Below, in pieces: positions 34,745 to 45,252 of a stretch of DNA of 64,000 bases. The DNA is from Gliomastix tumulicola (lineage: Eukaryota; Ascomycota; Sordariomycetes; Hypocreales; Bionectriaceae). Position 1 is the first letter of the stretch. The number at the start of each line of letters is the position of its first letter. The notes beneath the pieces are model-generated. The model was not told the DNA's origin, made no database searches, and worked only from the letters and a program-made list of their open reading frames with translations. The translations under genes and the position numbers were made by a program. The DNA lies in the NCBI GenBank assembly GCA_001599755.1, contig BCHX01000006.1, positions 3,211,336 to 3,275,335 on the forward strand, written 5' to 3'.

Positions 34745-35987
34745 CTACAGGTCCCGCAGGAGGAAGCCTCCGTTCTGCAGCTTCTGGAAGACGCCCTCCT
34801 CGTCATACTTGGCGGCCACGGCCTTGGCCCTCTCCACATTGTCTGCGCCGTAGCTGCCCAGCACGTTCTGCGTCGAGGAGGCGAAGTTTGCGCACAGGTG
34901 GTCGAGCAGCAGGCCGCGGCTCTCGGCTGCCTTCTTGACGCCCTCGACCATGGCGTGCACTGCCTCTCGGGCTGCCGTGTTGGCCTCGTCTGTGCCGTTG
35001 GGCCACTCGCAGGTGAACACCCACCCTGTGATGTGATGGGCGTGCGTGTCAGTGTCAGATGGCGATGGTTTCTGAGCTGAAAGGGCATCGAAAGGGGAAG
35101 GACTCACAGCATTGCGCGACGGCCTCCATACCGAGAAGGTTACCTCCCTGTCTCTCGCCTGCGCTGGCACACGGTGACCCGGCTGGCTGGAGCGTGTAAT
35201 GCAGCACGGCGCCCTCGGGGACCGTCTTCAGTACGTCCTGCCAGATGTGGTACGCTGCCTCGTATAGCTCCGGCGACACCTTGGTCGTCACCGTGCCACA
35301 ATATCGGCTACATAACGTCAGCAACGCAACCCCGTGCGACTAAGCTGGTGTATTGATCTCTGGAGAGGAACCTACTTCTGCGGCTCCCGCGTGTGCCCCA
35401 GTGTCTTCGCGAGCGAGAGCAGCGTCCCGTCCGTCCGGGGACACGCCTCCATCATCACGCTGTCCAGGCCCTCAAACGCCTTGAACGCCTCCGGCTTCTC
35501 CCCCTCCCCCTCGGCCAGGTACGCCGCGTAGCAGAGCCCCACGGCCGTGAACCCCGGATTGAAGTTGGTGAAGATGTTGATCTTGGGGTCGCGCTCCATG
35601 GCCTCGTGGACGCGGGCGCTTGCTCTCACGACGTTGGCGAAGTCGTCCGGCTTGTAGAGGGTGATGCTGTACTGCGCGGGGATCAGCGGGTAGGTCTCGA
35701 TGTCGAAGCGGGTGACGATGCCGAAGTTGGCGCCGCCGCCTTTGAGGGCGCGGAAGAGGTCGGGGTTTTCGTTTGCGTTTGCGTTGGTGATGCGGCCGTT
35801 TGCGAGGACGATCTGGGGGAGGTCAGGGTGAGTGAGTGAGTGCTGTTAGTGATGGAGGGGGGAAATGGTTACCTCGAAGTTCTTGACGCTGTCGGCGCCG
35901 ACGCCTTGGAGATTGGGGAACGCTCCATATCCGCCTGCGATTTCGCGTGTGAGTTAGCGTGGTGATGAAGGAGTGAGTGCGCCTTCG

Positions 35988-36023
<36 letters not shown>

Positions 36024-36474
36024 CACCACCGAGAAGAAACCCAGCCAGCCCGACATTGGGATCCCGCCCCCCAATCGCCGAGCGCTTCTGCTCCTCTAGC
36101 CACGAGTACACCTCCCCCCAGGTACACCCCGCCCCGCAGCGCGCCGTCCTCCCATCGTCGTCGTCGTCGTCCTCCAGACTCTTGGACTGCAGCGGCCGGA
36201 TGTCGAGCACGACGCCGGACGGCCCGACGCTGCTGAAGCCCGCGTTCGGGTTGTGGCCCGTCGACCGGACGGCGAACGGGCTCTGCGTCGCCGTGACGAT
36301 GGCGAGGGCCCTGGAGACGTCGGCGGCGCTGGCCAGATGGACGTAGGCGGCCGCGGGCTGCCAGCAGGCCTGGGACCAGGGGGTTTGGACTTGGGGCTCG
36401 TAGGAGGGGGCGCCGGGGATGGTGACTTGGTCTGGGAAGGCGTCCTGGAGACGCTGCACGGCGGTGGAAGCCAT
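34745..36474 (-). CDS. FAD-linked oxidoreductase, berberine-bridge-enzyme-like (PCMH type)
   Basis: Five exons (36474-36027, 35934-35873, 35812-35376, 35307-35108, 35025-34745) encode 475 residues. The FAD-PCMH domain holds VRSTGHNPNAG (H74 is the likely covalent FAD-attachment histidine), GAGCTWGEVYSWLEEQ, NVGLAGFLLGGGYG and GVGADSVKNFEIVLANG. The substrate domain and the C-terminal BBE motif (YGADNVERAKAVAAKYDEEG) follow. The second cysteine that makes bicovalent flavin in plant enzymes is not evident. There is no signal peptide, so it is probably cytosolic. Members oxidise alcohols, sugars or alkaloid-like compounds, often in secondary metabolism. The neighbouring NmrA-like gene is co-oriented, but no biosynthetic core enzyme is present. 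Intron 1 begins with a long TC repeat directly after its donor. A TATA box lies upstream. Confidence 0.9.
35990..36021. repeat. (GA)n microsatellite abutting a splice donor
   Basis: About 16 GA units on the plus strand. On the coding strand this is (TC)n that starts within GTGAGTCTC, the donor of intron 1 of the FAD oxidoreductase gene. Confidence 0.9.
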
Positions 36475-37089
36475 AGCTGGCAGGTTTGGAACGGACCACA
36501 GGGAGGAGTGAAGAGTGATGGAGGAAAGATGACTGCTTGACAGATTGTGTTTGCTGATTCAGTTGCTTGTCGTAAGCCGTAGACTGTAAAATGAAGGAAG
36601 GAGGCGGACGATGAAGATGAGTATTATCAACTTTGAAGCAGACTCGAGAACGTGCCTCTTTTATAACCCTTCTACACCGGCCAGCTTCCAGATGACGCTG
36701 CCCAGCCCTGACCAGTCGGTCTAAGGCGCCTCACGCCAGGGTCCAGCAGTAAGCTCGTAAAACTCGGCCGCTGATTTGCTGCGAGGAGGTGGAGATCGCC
36801 GCTGGGCCACAGCTAGTCTCGTCGAGGCTGTCGGCAGCCAAACTGCATCTAGCGAGGCACAGGATGAACTGGGGTTGATCTCACCAGTCGGATGATCAGT
36901 GATGTGTTTTGTCATAGGAAGCATGAGGTTCTTGATCCTGTCATATTTGTGTTTGCTGTCTATGTACGTCTTGGATCATCCGATGGAACGACTGTGGAAA
37001 TCACCGAGCCTGCTTGTCTCACTACCTATGCTCAAGGCCCCTTCCCTGGGCTTCGCGAAAACCCGGTAACCCCCTCCGTTAGATCCGGC
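36475..37089. other. Intergenic, promoter of the FAD oxidoreductase gene
   Basis: No gene seen. A TATA box is present on the minus strand. Confidence 0.45.
36658..36665 (-). promoter_or_regulatory. TATA box (TATAAAAG)
   Basis: A canonical TATAAAAG on the minus strand, about 185 bases upstream of the ATG of the FAD oxidoreductase gene. Confidence 0.55.
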
Positions 37090-38004
37090 CTACGCCGTTC
37101 CCAGTATCGCGTCCTTGTTCTTCTCCAGAAAGCTGCTGACAGACGTCATGGCAAACTCCTTGGCAGCCTCAGCAGCATCCGCACCGGGCACTTCATTCGC
37201 CCACTCACTGGACGGAATCGCACGACTATACTTCTTCACCTCGACGAGCTCCTCCTCCGAGTAATAATGCACCTTGACCTCGGTTCCCAGAGCCCGAGTC
37301 AGCTTGTCAGCGAACTCCTGGATCGTCAACGCCTCCACGGCAAGCTCGATCCCTCGTGTTGAGAGCTTCGACGGCGTAACCATGGCATCTGCCGCGACGA
37401 CGCCTACATCCGTGCAGTCGACCCAGGCCAGCTTCGTCTCGGGCTTGTACGCCACACGCAGCGTCAGATCATCCTTGAACCCGGGGAAGAGGATCGCGTT
37501 CACCGGCGGCAGCATGTTCTGCAGGAAATGCGCCGGTCGGACGATCGTCCAGTGCTCGAAGCCAGCCTCGCGCACCAGCTCCTCGATGGCGTGCTTCTGC
37601 AGCCAGTAGGCGTACATGGGATACTCGGGCCCCCAGCGCGGGAAAGATTCGTGCTGGCCCGTCTTGGCGGCCGTGGAGGCGATCATCATGGTGATGTTGG
37701 GGGATTGGCGGGCGGCCTGGATGAAGTTCCGCACGCGCTGGAGGTCGGCTGGGCGGTCGCCGGTCTGGACCTCGTGGAAGAAGGCCGTGTCGACGGTATT
37801 CATGGCGGCGAGGAGGGAGGCCGTGTCGTCGAAGTGGCCCTGGGCGAGCTCGGCTCCGAGACTGGAGAGTTCCTGGGCGGAGGGGGAGGAGGCATCGCGG
37901 ACGAGGGCGACGACGCGGAAGTTTCGCTTGAGACAGTTGCGGACGACGCCGCCGCCTTGTTTGCCGGTGGCGTTGGCGACGAGGATGGCTTCCTGAGAGG
38001 ACAT
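37090..38004 (-). CDS. NmrA-like NAD(P)-binding protein
   Basis: An intronless gene of 304 residues. The start is the ATG at 38004 (context CAACCATGTC). The reading frame extends ten codons further upstream, without an ATG. The Rossmann beta-alpha-beta element AILVANATGKQGGGVVRN is the NmrA/HSCARG version of the glycine-rich dinucleotide loop, with Asn where many relatives have Gly. LVRD (residue about 36-39) follows the second strand. The region MMIASTAAKTG and the conserved W-x3-K-like YAYWLQKHAIEELV correspond to the modified active site of atypical short-chain dehydrogenases. NmrA-like proteins are usually redox sensors or atypical reductases rather than classical dehydrogenases. A TATA box lies about 105 bases upstream. 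Confidence 0.88.
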   Translation of the reverse strand: MSSQEAILVANATGKQGGGVVRNCLKRNFRVVALVRDASSPSAQELSSLGAELAQGHFDDTASLLAAMNTVDTAFFHEVQTGDRPADLQRVRNFIQAARQSPNITMMIASTAAKTGQHESFPRWGPEYPMYAYWLQKHAIEELVREAGFEHWTIVRPAHFLQNMLPPVNAILFPGFKDDLTLRVAYKPETKLAWVDCTDVGVVAADAMVTPSKLSTRGIELAVEALTIQEFADKLTRALGTEVKVHYYSEEELVEVKKYSRAIPSSEWANEVPGADAAEAAKEFAMTSVSSFLEKNKDAILGTA

Positions 38005-38390
38005 GGTTGGTGAAGATGATTCGGGTTTGGTCAAGGTTGATCAAAGATGAGGGATATCTGAAATCTGCCTCGACACCGTCTCGCCCCGAACCTGGGCTAG
38101 GGGTAGGCTTTATATATGTGAACCATGGTGTAGTGGAAGTCAAAGGAACTGAGTTGTGGTCTACGGACGAAGATCCTGAGCCGAAAACCTGGCACTATCT
38201 CCCTGATTATCAATATGCCTACATCGGAAGCAATTTGCCCCCGCTCTGGTGGTCTTTCTTCGGTCAGCATATCGAGCTAACTTTATACCGACGTCTGTTG
38301 AACTCTGACACGACGACTGTCCTTCACCCTGCCACCTTTTTGCTCACCCAAGATCAGCTGGAGGCCATTGTCAGCCCTGGCATGGTCGCC
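38005..38390. other. Intergenic, promoter of the NmrA-like gene
   Basis: A 386-bp spacer between the stop of the MYND gene and the NmrA-like start. Apart from the TATA box at 38108-38116, nothing was recognised. Confidence 0.45.
38108..38116 (-). promoter_or_regulatory. TATA box (TATATAAAG)
   Basis: A minus-strand TATATAAAG about 105 bases before the ATG of the NmrA-like gene. Confidence 0.55.
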
Positions 38391-40489
38391 TCAGACAGTC
38401 TTCCTCCACTCCACCATTCTCTCGTTGCCACCGTACCCAGACACGATGAACCTGTCAAACTCCTCCTGGGCTCCGGGCTCTCCGTACGCGAGCTTCAGGG
38501 CGCGGGGCCACTTGTCGATGATGGTGTGCTGCTCCTTCATCTCCATGTTTGTCGCCCGTGTCTCGGGCTCGATGTTGTACAGCTTGAGATAGCTTAAAAT
38601 AGTGTTTCGTGTGTCAGAGCAGAGCGGGCGGGTTATCGAGTTGGGGGAGAAAAGGAACGTTTCGTTTTCTACTCACTGTTGGAAGATGGCCTCGCAGTCT
38701 CGCACATGCCACGCGGCGTGCCAGTACATGACCATGCGAGGATCCCAGAGGGACACATACTTGTGGTCCGGAAGACCCAGGAACTTGGCCCTTTTGTCCT
38801 CGGCGACGATGTCGTCAGTTCCGAGGGCGTTGGGCCCGCGCATCCAGCCTTCGCTGATGGCGCCCATGAACAGCATGATGAGCGTGGCCTTTGGGTTCAC
38901 CGTGCGAGGCTGCAGGAACATGCCGATGCAGTGGAGGACCGCAGTACATCCGAGGTAGTCTGAGTCGCAGATGTTGGAGACCTGCCCGGTTGTTAGTTAG
39001 CATTCTTGCCTGCACCCGCCAGGGCCTGCGGTTTGGCTACAAGCTGCGCCCTTACCTCGATTCTCGCAAACGTTCCTGGCCTCAGGTACTGGATGAGGAA
39101 CTCGGCCTTCTCGCGGTGCAACTGGAGAGTGAAGATGCCGCTTCTCATCCGGATGTAGAAGGTCTTCAGCGTCCGTCGGAGACACTGGTACATCATGCCG
39201 TACCTGTCTGCCGTTGCTGGGCACGTGTAGTCTTCCTCGAGGTCCTTGGGAAGCCAGCCTTGAAGTGGGTTGCCAAGGTCGTCCATGGGCCACTTGTTGG
39301 GCAGCTGATAATATGTGCTGCGAAGCGTTAGTACAGAAGATTTTCGCTTGGAGGGACACCTACGGGTTGGGGACCGTGAACTCGGCCGTGCTCGCCCCGA
39401 ACGGAAGCAGAAGACCATCCTGGAAGAACTTGTCCCGCCCCACGCGCTCGCCAGGCTTCATCACGGAGAAGACAGTCTCCTGGTAGTCCCGACGAGTCGG
39501 CTGCAGCGTCACACGTCTCCGAATCTCGTCCGCGCGATGACGAGTGAGGCCCGCAGGGACGCGCAGGTACTCCAGCAGCCGCATCCAGTCGTCCTTGCAG
39601 AACGCGATATTGAGCTTGTCGCCCGTAGGAAGCGTCCACGTATGAGACAGCAGACCCCATCCTGGCTTCCCCGCCATCTTGTCGCAGCACTGCTGGATGA
39701 TCGGGAGGACGACGGTCTGCAGGGTCTCCATGTGGCTCTCGGTGAGGAGGCTCGAGTACCAGAGGTGGATGATGAGATCGGCTGCCTTGTCTGGGTCGTC
39801 GATGGTGTAGATTAGGAAGAGGATGAGGACGTTGCGCGCGGCGACGTCTATGTCCTTGTCGTTGATGACGATGTGGATGTCCTTGTCGAAGCCGTCGGGG
39901 ACCGAGTTGACGGTCTTGATCACGTTTCGGAGATCACCAGAGGCTAAGAAAGGGAGGTCAGGGTCAAATATACGCGAGGTGCAGCGACAGACAGGTAATT
40001 CTCACCGGCAAACAGCAATCGAAGGTCTTCCTTCCACTCCAGCCCTTCATTCTCTTCCAGCTTCAGGATGTCGTACGCTGGGGCGTTGCCATAGAGGTGC
40101 TTGTGCGCGTCGCCGAACGGCATCAAGCCCTACGCGATGGGCGCGAAGTCGGGGACTCGCTTGTCAGCAGACCACTTGGGCTTCCAGATGCCCTCCATCA
40201 GCGGCGACTTGCACCATTTCCTGTGAGCTTTCCAGTGCTCCCGCTGGCAGCCGGGACCGCAGTACTAGATAGAGGAGAGATGCAATTAGCATCTACACTG
40301 CGAAGGGCGAAGTCGGTAGCATCTGGGAGAGGAGAGGGCTTGTTGACTCACGCAGACAAGGCGGCAGCCCGAGCAGGCGTAGCCGGGGATGTTGGTGCAG
40401 TTGGTGCCGTGTTTGATATTGGCACAAGGCGTCAAGGGGTCTGATGCGCCCTCGTCAGAGGAGGAGGAGGAGGATGCCGATGAAGCCAT
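38391..40489 (-). CDS. MYND zinc finger-DUF4470 protein, interrupted by an in-frame TAG
   Basis: Six exons (40489-40352, 40264-40006, 39943-39364, 39317-39056, 38981-38677, 38592-38391) join in phase to 582 codons. An N-terminal MYND finger follows a Ser-rich start, with C22, C31, C39, C42, C48, C52, H60 and C64 as zinc ligands. The DUF4470 domain starts near residue 95 (FGDAHKHLYGNAPAYDIL, LLFAASGDLRNVIKTV). A long helical C-terminal region continues to residue 581. Codon 91 (40132-40130) is TAG, in frame, between finger and DUF4470, and no acceptable intron removes it. As written, translation would give a 90-residue MYND-only peptide. An ATG two codons after the TAG (40126) could start a DUF4470-only form. 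MYND fingers bind proline-rich partners. The function of these fungal proteins is not known. Confidence 0.8.
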
Positions 40490-41524
40490 TTTCTGATGTT
40501 TCTGACCCCTGGCGACGCGGGAAAGATGGAAAATGGAAGGTGAGAAGAGGTGAGAATCAAGGCAGAAAAGGGGGAACGTGAATTTCTTGTGAAAGAGGCC
40601 GTGTTTACGCAGGTGCATGGCTCGGCTGCCTGCATGAACACCGGAAAATGCTCGCAAATCATTGGCTGAAAGGGCATCATCCCTCGTTAATTATGTCAGC
40701 AAAAATGCGTTATGAGCCGTGAATGAACAACGCTGTACCTCTGAAAAAGTGAACTTGTGGTGAGACTGATGCTATACGCGGCAGCTGGTGGTAGCGTTTC
40801 TTGATAACAATCAGCGCAACATGAGAATGGTCAATTACGAACGCGACTAATGATGCATTCATACTACAATGGGTCCTCGGATATAAAACTCAGCGTCTGT
40901 ACGCCGATTTTCAATCATTCAATGCACGAGGCTGAGAGCAGCACCTATATGATATTGCAATCACAGAGACACTGGGCAAACTACACATATTGCCTTGCCT
41001 GTCTATATCAATAAGCGATAGAATGCGAAATGTCTTCGAAAATGACGTTCTCCTCTAGTTTCATCTCAAGTGCAACAAGATCGGACCCCAATCTCCCTGC
41101 ACACGTAACAGTCCAGATGGCCGGCCAATAGGCGGCCGCGAGGGCTCAGCACAGCTGAAACACTGGATAAAGGCAGCTGAGCCGTGAACCAGCCGTCCAA
41201 CCCTGGATCGTCTTACAGCGATAGATTCTCTCGCCTCTGATAGGTCCTCTCCTCCGACACCGCACCAGCCCACACGCCACACCGAATACAATGCAACACA
41301 ACCATGGCCTGAAGGCACTGAAATACGCTGGCCGCCCAGGCCGCATCGGACTGTCTCATGCTGACATTGCATTGCAGGACACGTCACATGCCACCTCCGC
41401 TTTTGCCGTCCTCCCTCCCTCACCTTTCGCTTTTCTTTTTCGCACTTTTGCCACTTTCCCACCCCCCCGCGTCTTGTCTCTCTCGCACACCATAGTAGGT
41501 AGCCCTTCACAGTAGCCCTTCACC
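40490..41524. other. Divergent intergenic region between MYND-DUF4470 and HET genes
   Basis: Holds both promoters. A CT-rich tract at about 41395-41490 lies just upstream of the HET start. No gene seen. Confidence 0.5.
41395..41490 (+). promoter_or_regulatory. CT-rich tract upstream of the HET-domain gene
   Basis: A pyrimidine-rich run ending about 35 bases before the ATG at 41525. A core promoter or leader role is inferred from position. Confidence 0.45.
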
Positions 41525-43837
41525 ATGACAGTGGTCGCAGACAGAGATGACGAGGCCGATGTGGCGTGTAAGGTGTGCGCAATGATTTTCGACGTCGTGT
41601 CTGCCCACTTTGATGACACGGCGTGCGGCGTCCTGGACGAAGTCTCCGAGGTGCTGCGCGGCGATTGCCCTCACGTCGAGTCGCTGCCGCGCGCCGTCGA
41701 CTTCCGCCGGCCGCTCGCCGAGTACGCGGGTCGCGAGATGATGGTCAAGAAGGACAAAAGCGCGACCAGCATCTACTTCATCATCGCGAGGGTGACAGAC
41801 GAAGACGAGAACATCGTCCACGAGCGGGAGCTGTCGTCGGCCGTCGAGCTCGTCCACCAGCCCGACGAGCCCGACCACGCGGGCCGTGGGCTGATCCCGG
41901 ATCGCCAATGGATCGACTGGGCCAACGTCGTGCAATGGGTGCTGCGGTGCGGCCTCACGCACGGGGAGACGTGCCATGCGCCGGCCTGGATCTCGGAGTT
42001 CCCGCGTGCCATCCCGGAGTGGCTGATCGATGTCCAGACCCTCTGCCTCGTGTACCGGCCCACCGCGGGCAACGCGAACACGTATGTCGCGCTGTCCTAC
42101 GCCCGGGGCGAGTGCAACTTCCTCCGGACCTCGAGGGCGACAATCGCGTGGCTGATGCAGCCGGGCGCCTTCGCCTCGGATGCCATCAAGTCCTGGATCC
42201 CCGAGACGATCCGGAACGCGATCGACGTCACCAGGTGCCTGGGGGAGAGATACCTCTGGGTGGACGCGCTCTGCGTCGTCCAGGACGATGCGCTCTCCTA
42301 CTACACGTCCCTGAGCGTGATGAATCTCATCCTGGCCTCGGCCTCGATCACCATCGTGGCGCCGACGGGACAGGGCCTGAACTTTGGTCTGCGCGGCGTC
42401 CACAACATGACGCAGCCCAGGGACCTCAAGGTCGAGGTCTGCGAGCTCAGCGACGGCGAGCAGCTGGTCACGAGCCCCGTCGACGACGACGAGGTCACCA
42501 AGCTCTCGTACCAGAGCCGCGCCTGGACGTACTCGGAGTGGCTGCTCTCGCGCCGCCGCATCGTCTTCAGGCCCGGCTCGGTCGAGTGGATGTGCCAGTG
42601 CGCGAGCTGGAAGGAGCACCTGATGCCGCACGCGGGGAGCGACGCCGTGCTGCGGGCGCGCGTGGAGCAGCTCGAGACCCCCTCGCACGCGCTGAAGCCC
42701 TGGCCCAGCATCTGGGAGCTCTCCTACCTGGCGTCCACGTTCAACGCCAAGGTGCTGTCGGTCTCGACGGACGCGGCCAAGGCCTTCTCCGCGATCCAGC
42801 TCATGCTGGACCACGTCCACCCGGGCGGCCTGAACTTTGGCCTCAGCGAGTTCTGGTTCGAGATCCAGCTGGCCTGGTCCAGCCTCGGGGCCGACATGGA
42901 GAGGCGCGTGGCCGACAGACCCGCGTACGGCCCGCTCTGCGCTCTGCCCAGCTGGTCCTGGCTCGGCTGGCAGGGCGCCGTGTCGTGGCCGGTCGACTGC
43001 GACTTCCAGATCACGGGCCAGCGGCAGACGCGCGACCAGAGGGTTGGCTTCCGCAGACCCGTGACCAAGTTCTTCTCCATGCCGTGCCGCGAGGCGGCAG
43101 GGACCTGCAGGGGGATCGACTCGAGATGGCTCACGTTCAGGGACAGAGTCGAGGTCGCCGAGGACCGCGAGCTCGCGTCGGAGCAGTCGGGCTGGTACAT
43201 GGAGAGATACGACAGGGACCTGTACCCCTGCGACTTCGACAACCCGCGCGGGAAGGCCCCCCGCCGCCGCGTCTTCACGCACACCACCAGGCCCGGGAAG
43301 AAGTACAAGTATCCCGTGCATTGCGAGATAGTGTTCAGAGTGAACAAGCCCAACAGGCAGGACCCGTTCCTCGCCGCTCACATGATGAAGGTTCGCTTCC
43401 AGCTTACGGATGAGATGCTGATCTGGAGCGACCGCGACCACGGCCGACGCATCCGCATCAAGGAGACCGACGGAGGGCCGACGGTCCTGTCACTCACCCT
43501 TCCCAACATGCGGCACGTCGTGTCCTTTCTGAGTCCGTCGGCAAGGCCTGCAACGCTTGAGCTGATTGCCTTTGCGCAAGGCTGGTCGACCTGGCTGGGG
43601 GACAGCTACAATGTCGGTACGTATCTACGCTTGGGGGGGTTGGTTCTGGAGCAGGTTTGCTCAAAACTGAAACATTGAGGATCTCTCTGACTTGTGATAG
43701 ACGCGCGAGACTGCTACTTCGTTCTTCTGGTCGAGACTTTCCACAATATCTCCTACCGAATTGGCGTCGGTGAAGCCCAGGAGAGCTGGTGGCGCCAAAA
43801 CATGGACGAGGGACATCCTCTAGTTATTTTGGGCTAG
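41525..43837 (+). CDS. HET (heterokaryon incompatibility) domain protein
   Basis: Exons 41525-43616 and 43701-43837 encode 742 residues. The HET domain lies at about residues 187-335: YVALSYARGE, WIPETIRNAIDVTRCLGERYLWVDALCVVQDD (ending at 255) and the downstream YQSRAWTYSEWLLSRRRIVF. The core ALSYxWG motif reads ALSYARG, with Arg replacing the usual Trp. The upstream 185 residues contain a small Cys-rich start (CKVC, CGVL, DCPH) followed by a region without recognisable domain. The long C-terminal part has the YGPLCALPSWSWLGWQG segment common after fungal HET domains. HET proteins trigger cell death after non-self recognition, or act in related signalling. A partner is not identified, but two kinase-like genes and an ankyrin relic follow. 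Confidence 0.9.
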
Positions 43838-44430
43838 GTACTAGTTAGTGTCTGTATCGCATGATATGCCGACGACCGTGATTGCTTTGGGAATTCTAGT
43901 TTGAAGATTTGAGCCATCATACCCGGTTTATCACATCACATTCACCATCCCTCCTCACTCCAAGTCTTTGAGTGATCATAGTCGCTTTCAAATTTGAGTC
44001 CATCTACAAACGACAATGTGCGCCTCCTCCCTAATCCTATCACACTTCTCGGCATCTGATCCTCTTCTCCCTCTGTACAGGTGCAACATGTTTACATTTT
44101 ACGTCAACACATGGATCGAATCAAAGCAACAATTTGCATTAACGGCTGGGGGTGTTAGACATGACGATTGTAAATGTCCCTTTTGTAGCCAGTCGAAGCT
44201 GTAAGGGACGGGTATAGAATGTACGTGTGGACAACACAAGGCGCAGTAAGCCCAGGCGAAGCAAGCCCGGGAGAACAAGTAGCTCATGATGCAAAGTGTG
44301 GACCAAGACATGATTCTTTGTGTAAATCGAAGCTATGTTAAGTAAAGTAAAGCATGCAGCGAAATACAAGTGAGCGAGGAAAATCCAAGTAGCGATGCCA
44401 TTGTGCTCATTCCTGACAGAACCCCCCTCA
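43838..44430. other. Convergent intergenic region, no gene seen
   Basis: Shared 3' flank of the HET gene (plus) and kinase-like gene 1 (minus). Nothing recognisable. Confidence 0.5.
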
Positions 44431-45252
44431 TTACGAAGACCATGGCTGGAGGAGCCACTCACGAATCTTGCGTAGTCCGACCTCGTCGTTCGCCTTGCTC
44501 GAATCTCGTGAGAAGCCATCATTCCAGCCAGGAGTGCCCATCTGAGTCAGCTCCTTGCCGAATGGCTGGGCAGAGCCCAGATCAATAATAACAGGCCGGC
44601 CTTCCCCATCAATCATGATGTTGCTAGGATTCAGGTCATTGTGGGCGATGCCGAGAGAATGAAGATGGCCTATGCCGGCTGTTATACCTTCCAAGCACGA
44701 TTCCTTGTCAAAGCTTGCCTGGTCACATGTATACATGTGCACCTTTAGGGTGATCGGGTAGCGCTGGAGTAGAACCCCGACGATGAGACTGCCTTTTTGC
44801 AAGCAGCCCTTGAACTGGACGAGGTTTGGATGCGGGTGCTGCTGAACTTGTCGGTAGATCGAAACCTCCTCGCGAAACTCGTCCGCAATTCTGGTGCAGC
44901 CGGCGAGCTGGTCGTAGAAAGCGAGCTTGGGACGTTTGATCCAAGTGTCGCTGGCAAGATCGACGTCGGAGGCAGATATCGCAGCAACATCGGAATCGGA
45001 AGGAGGATAAACTTCGTTGTCGGGAATGCGTCGAAGACAGCCAATGGCTTGTTCCAGAGTGGCCGCCTTCTTCCCGATGTTGAGACTGCCGAACCATGCC
45101 GTATGCTCGTTCTTGTCTACATACAGAAAGTGGGAGCGGTCGAATTTGAGCTCGCCGTGCTCATCTTCCTTCCAAGACTCCATGACGTTCGTAAAGTCGA
45201 CAAAATCTCGCAGTGTAGGCTGGGTAGTAGCGGGTGCTTGGGTGCCGGCCAT
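44431..45252 (-). CDS. Minimal protein-kinase-like protein 1 (fungal-specific, truncated C-lobe)
   Basis: An intronless gene of 273 residues. The start at 45252 was chosen over an upstream extension because the paralogue at 46308-47117 has the same AACAGCCATGGCC context. There is no Gly-rich loop. The probable beta-3 lysine is K106 in WIKRPKL, with the alpha-C Glu in FREEVSIY. The catalytic loop is HNDLNPSN (H204, D206, N211) instead of HRDLKPEN, and the metal-binding motif is DLG (D224). After GTPGWNDGF the protein ends at DEVGLRKIREWL, so most of the C-lobe beyond helix F is missing. Catalytic Asp, Asn and Lys are kept, so activity is possible. The substrate is unknown. It forms a tandem pair with the next gene. 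Confidence 0.82.
   Translation of the reverse strand: MAGTQAPATTQPTLRDFVDFTNVMESWKEDEHGELKFDRSHFLYVDKNEHTAWFGSLNIGKKAATLEQAIGCLRRIPDNEVYPPSDSDVAAISASDVDLASDTWIKRPKLAFYDQLAGCTRIADEFREEVSIYRQVQQHPHPNLVQFKGCLQKGSLIVGVLLQRYPITLKVHMYTCDQASFDKESCLEGITAGIGHLHSLGIAHNDLNPSNIMIDGEGRPVIIDLGSAQPFGKELTQMGTPGWNDGFSRDSSKANDEVGLRKIREWLLQPWSS

Noticed and set aside
34745..38004. Secondary-metabolite gene cluster around the FAD oxidoreductase and NmrA-like genes
   Set aside because: No PKS, NRPS, terpene synthase, DMATS or P450 occurs in the window. Two tailoring-like genes alone do not support a cluster.
2276..40132. A changed genetic code with TAG as sense
   Set aside because: TAG ends several intact genes in this window at family-typical C-termini, so it is a normal stop here.
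41507..43441. Open frame of 644 codons on the minus strand opposite the HET gene
   Set aside because: Antisense shadow of a GC-rich gene. The plus strand carries a clear HET domain with correct splicing, while the minus product is low-complexity Arg/Val/Gly sequence without family features.
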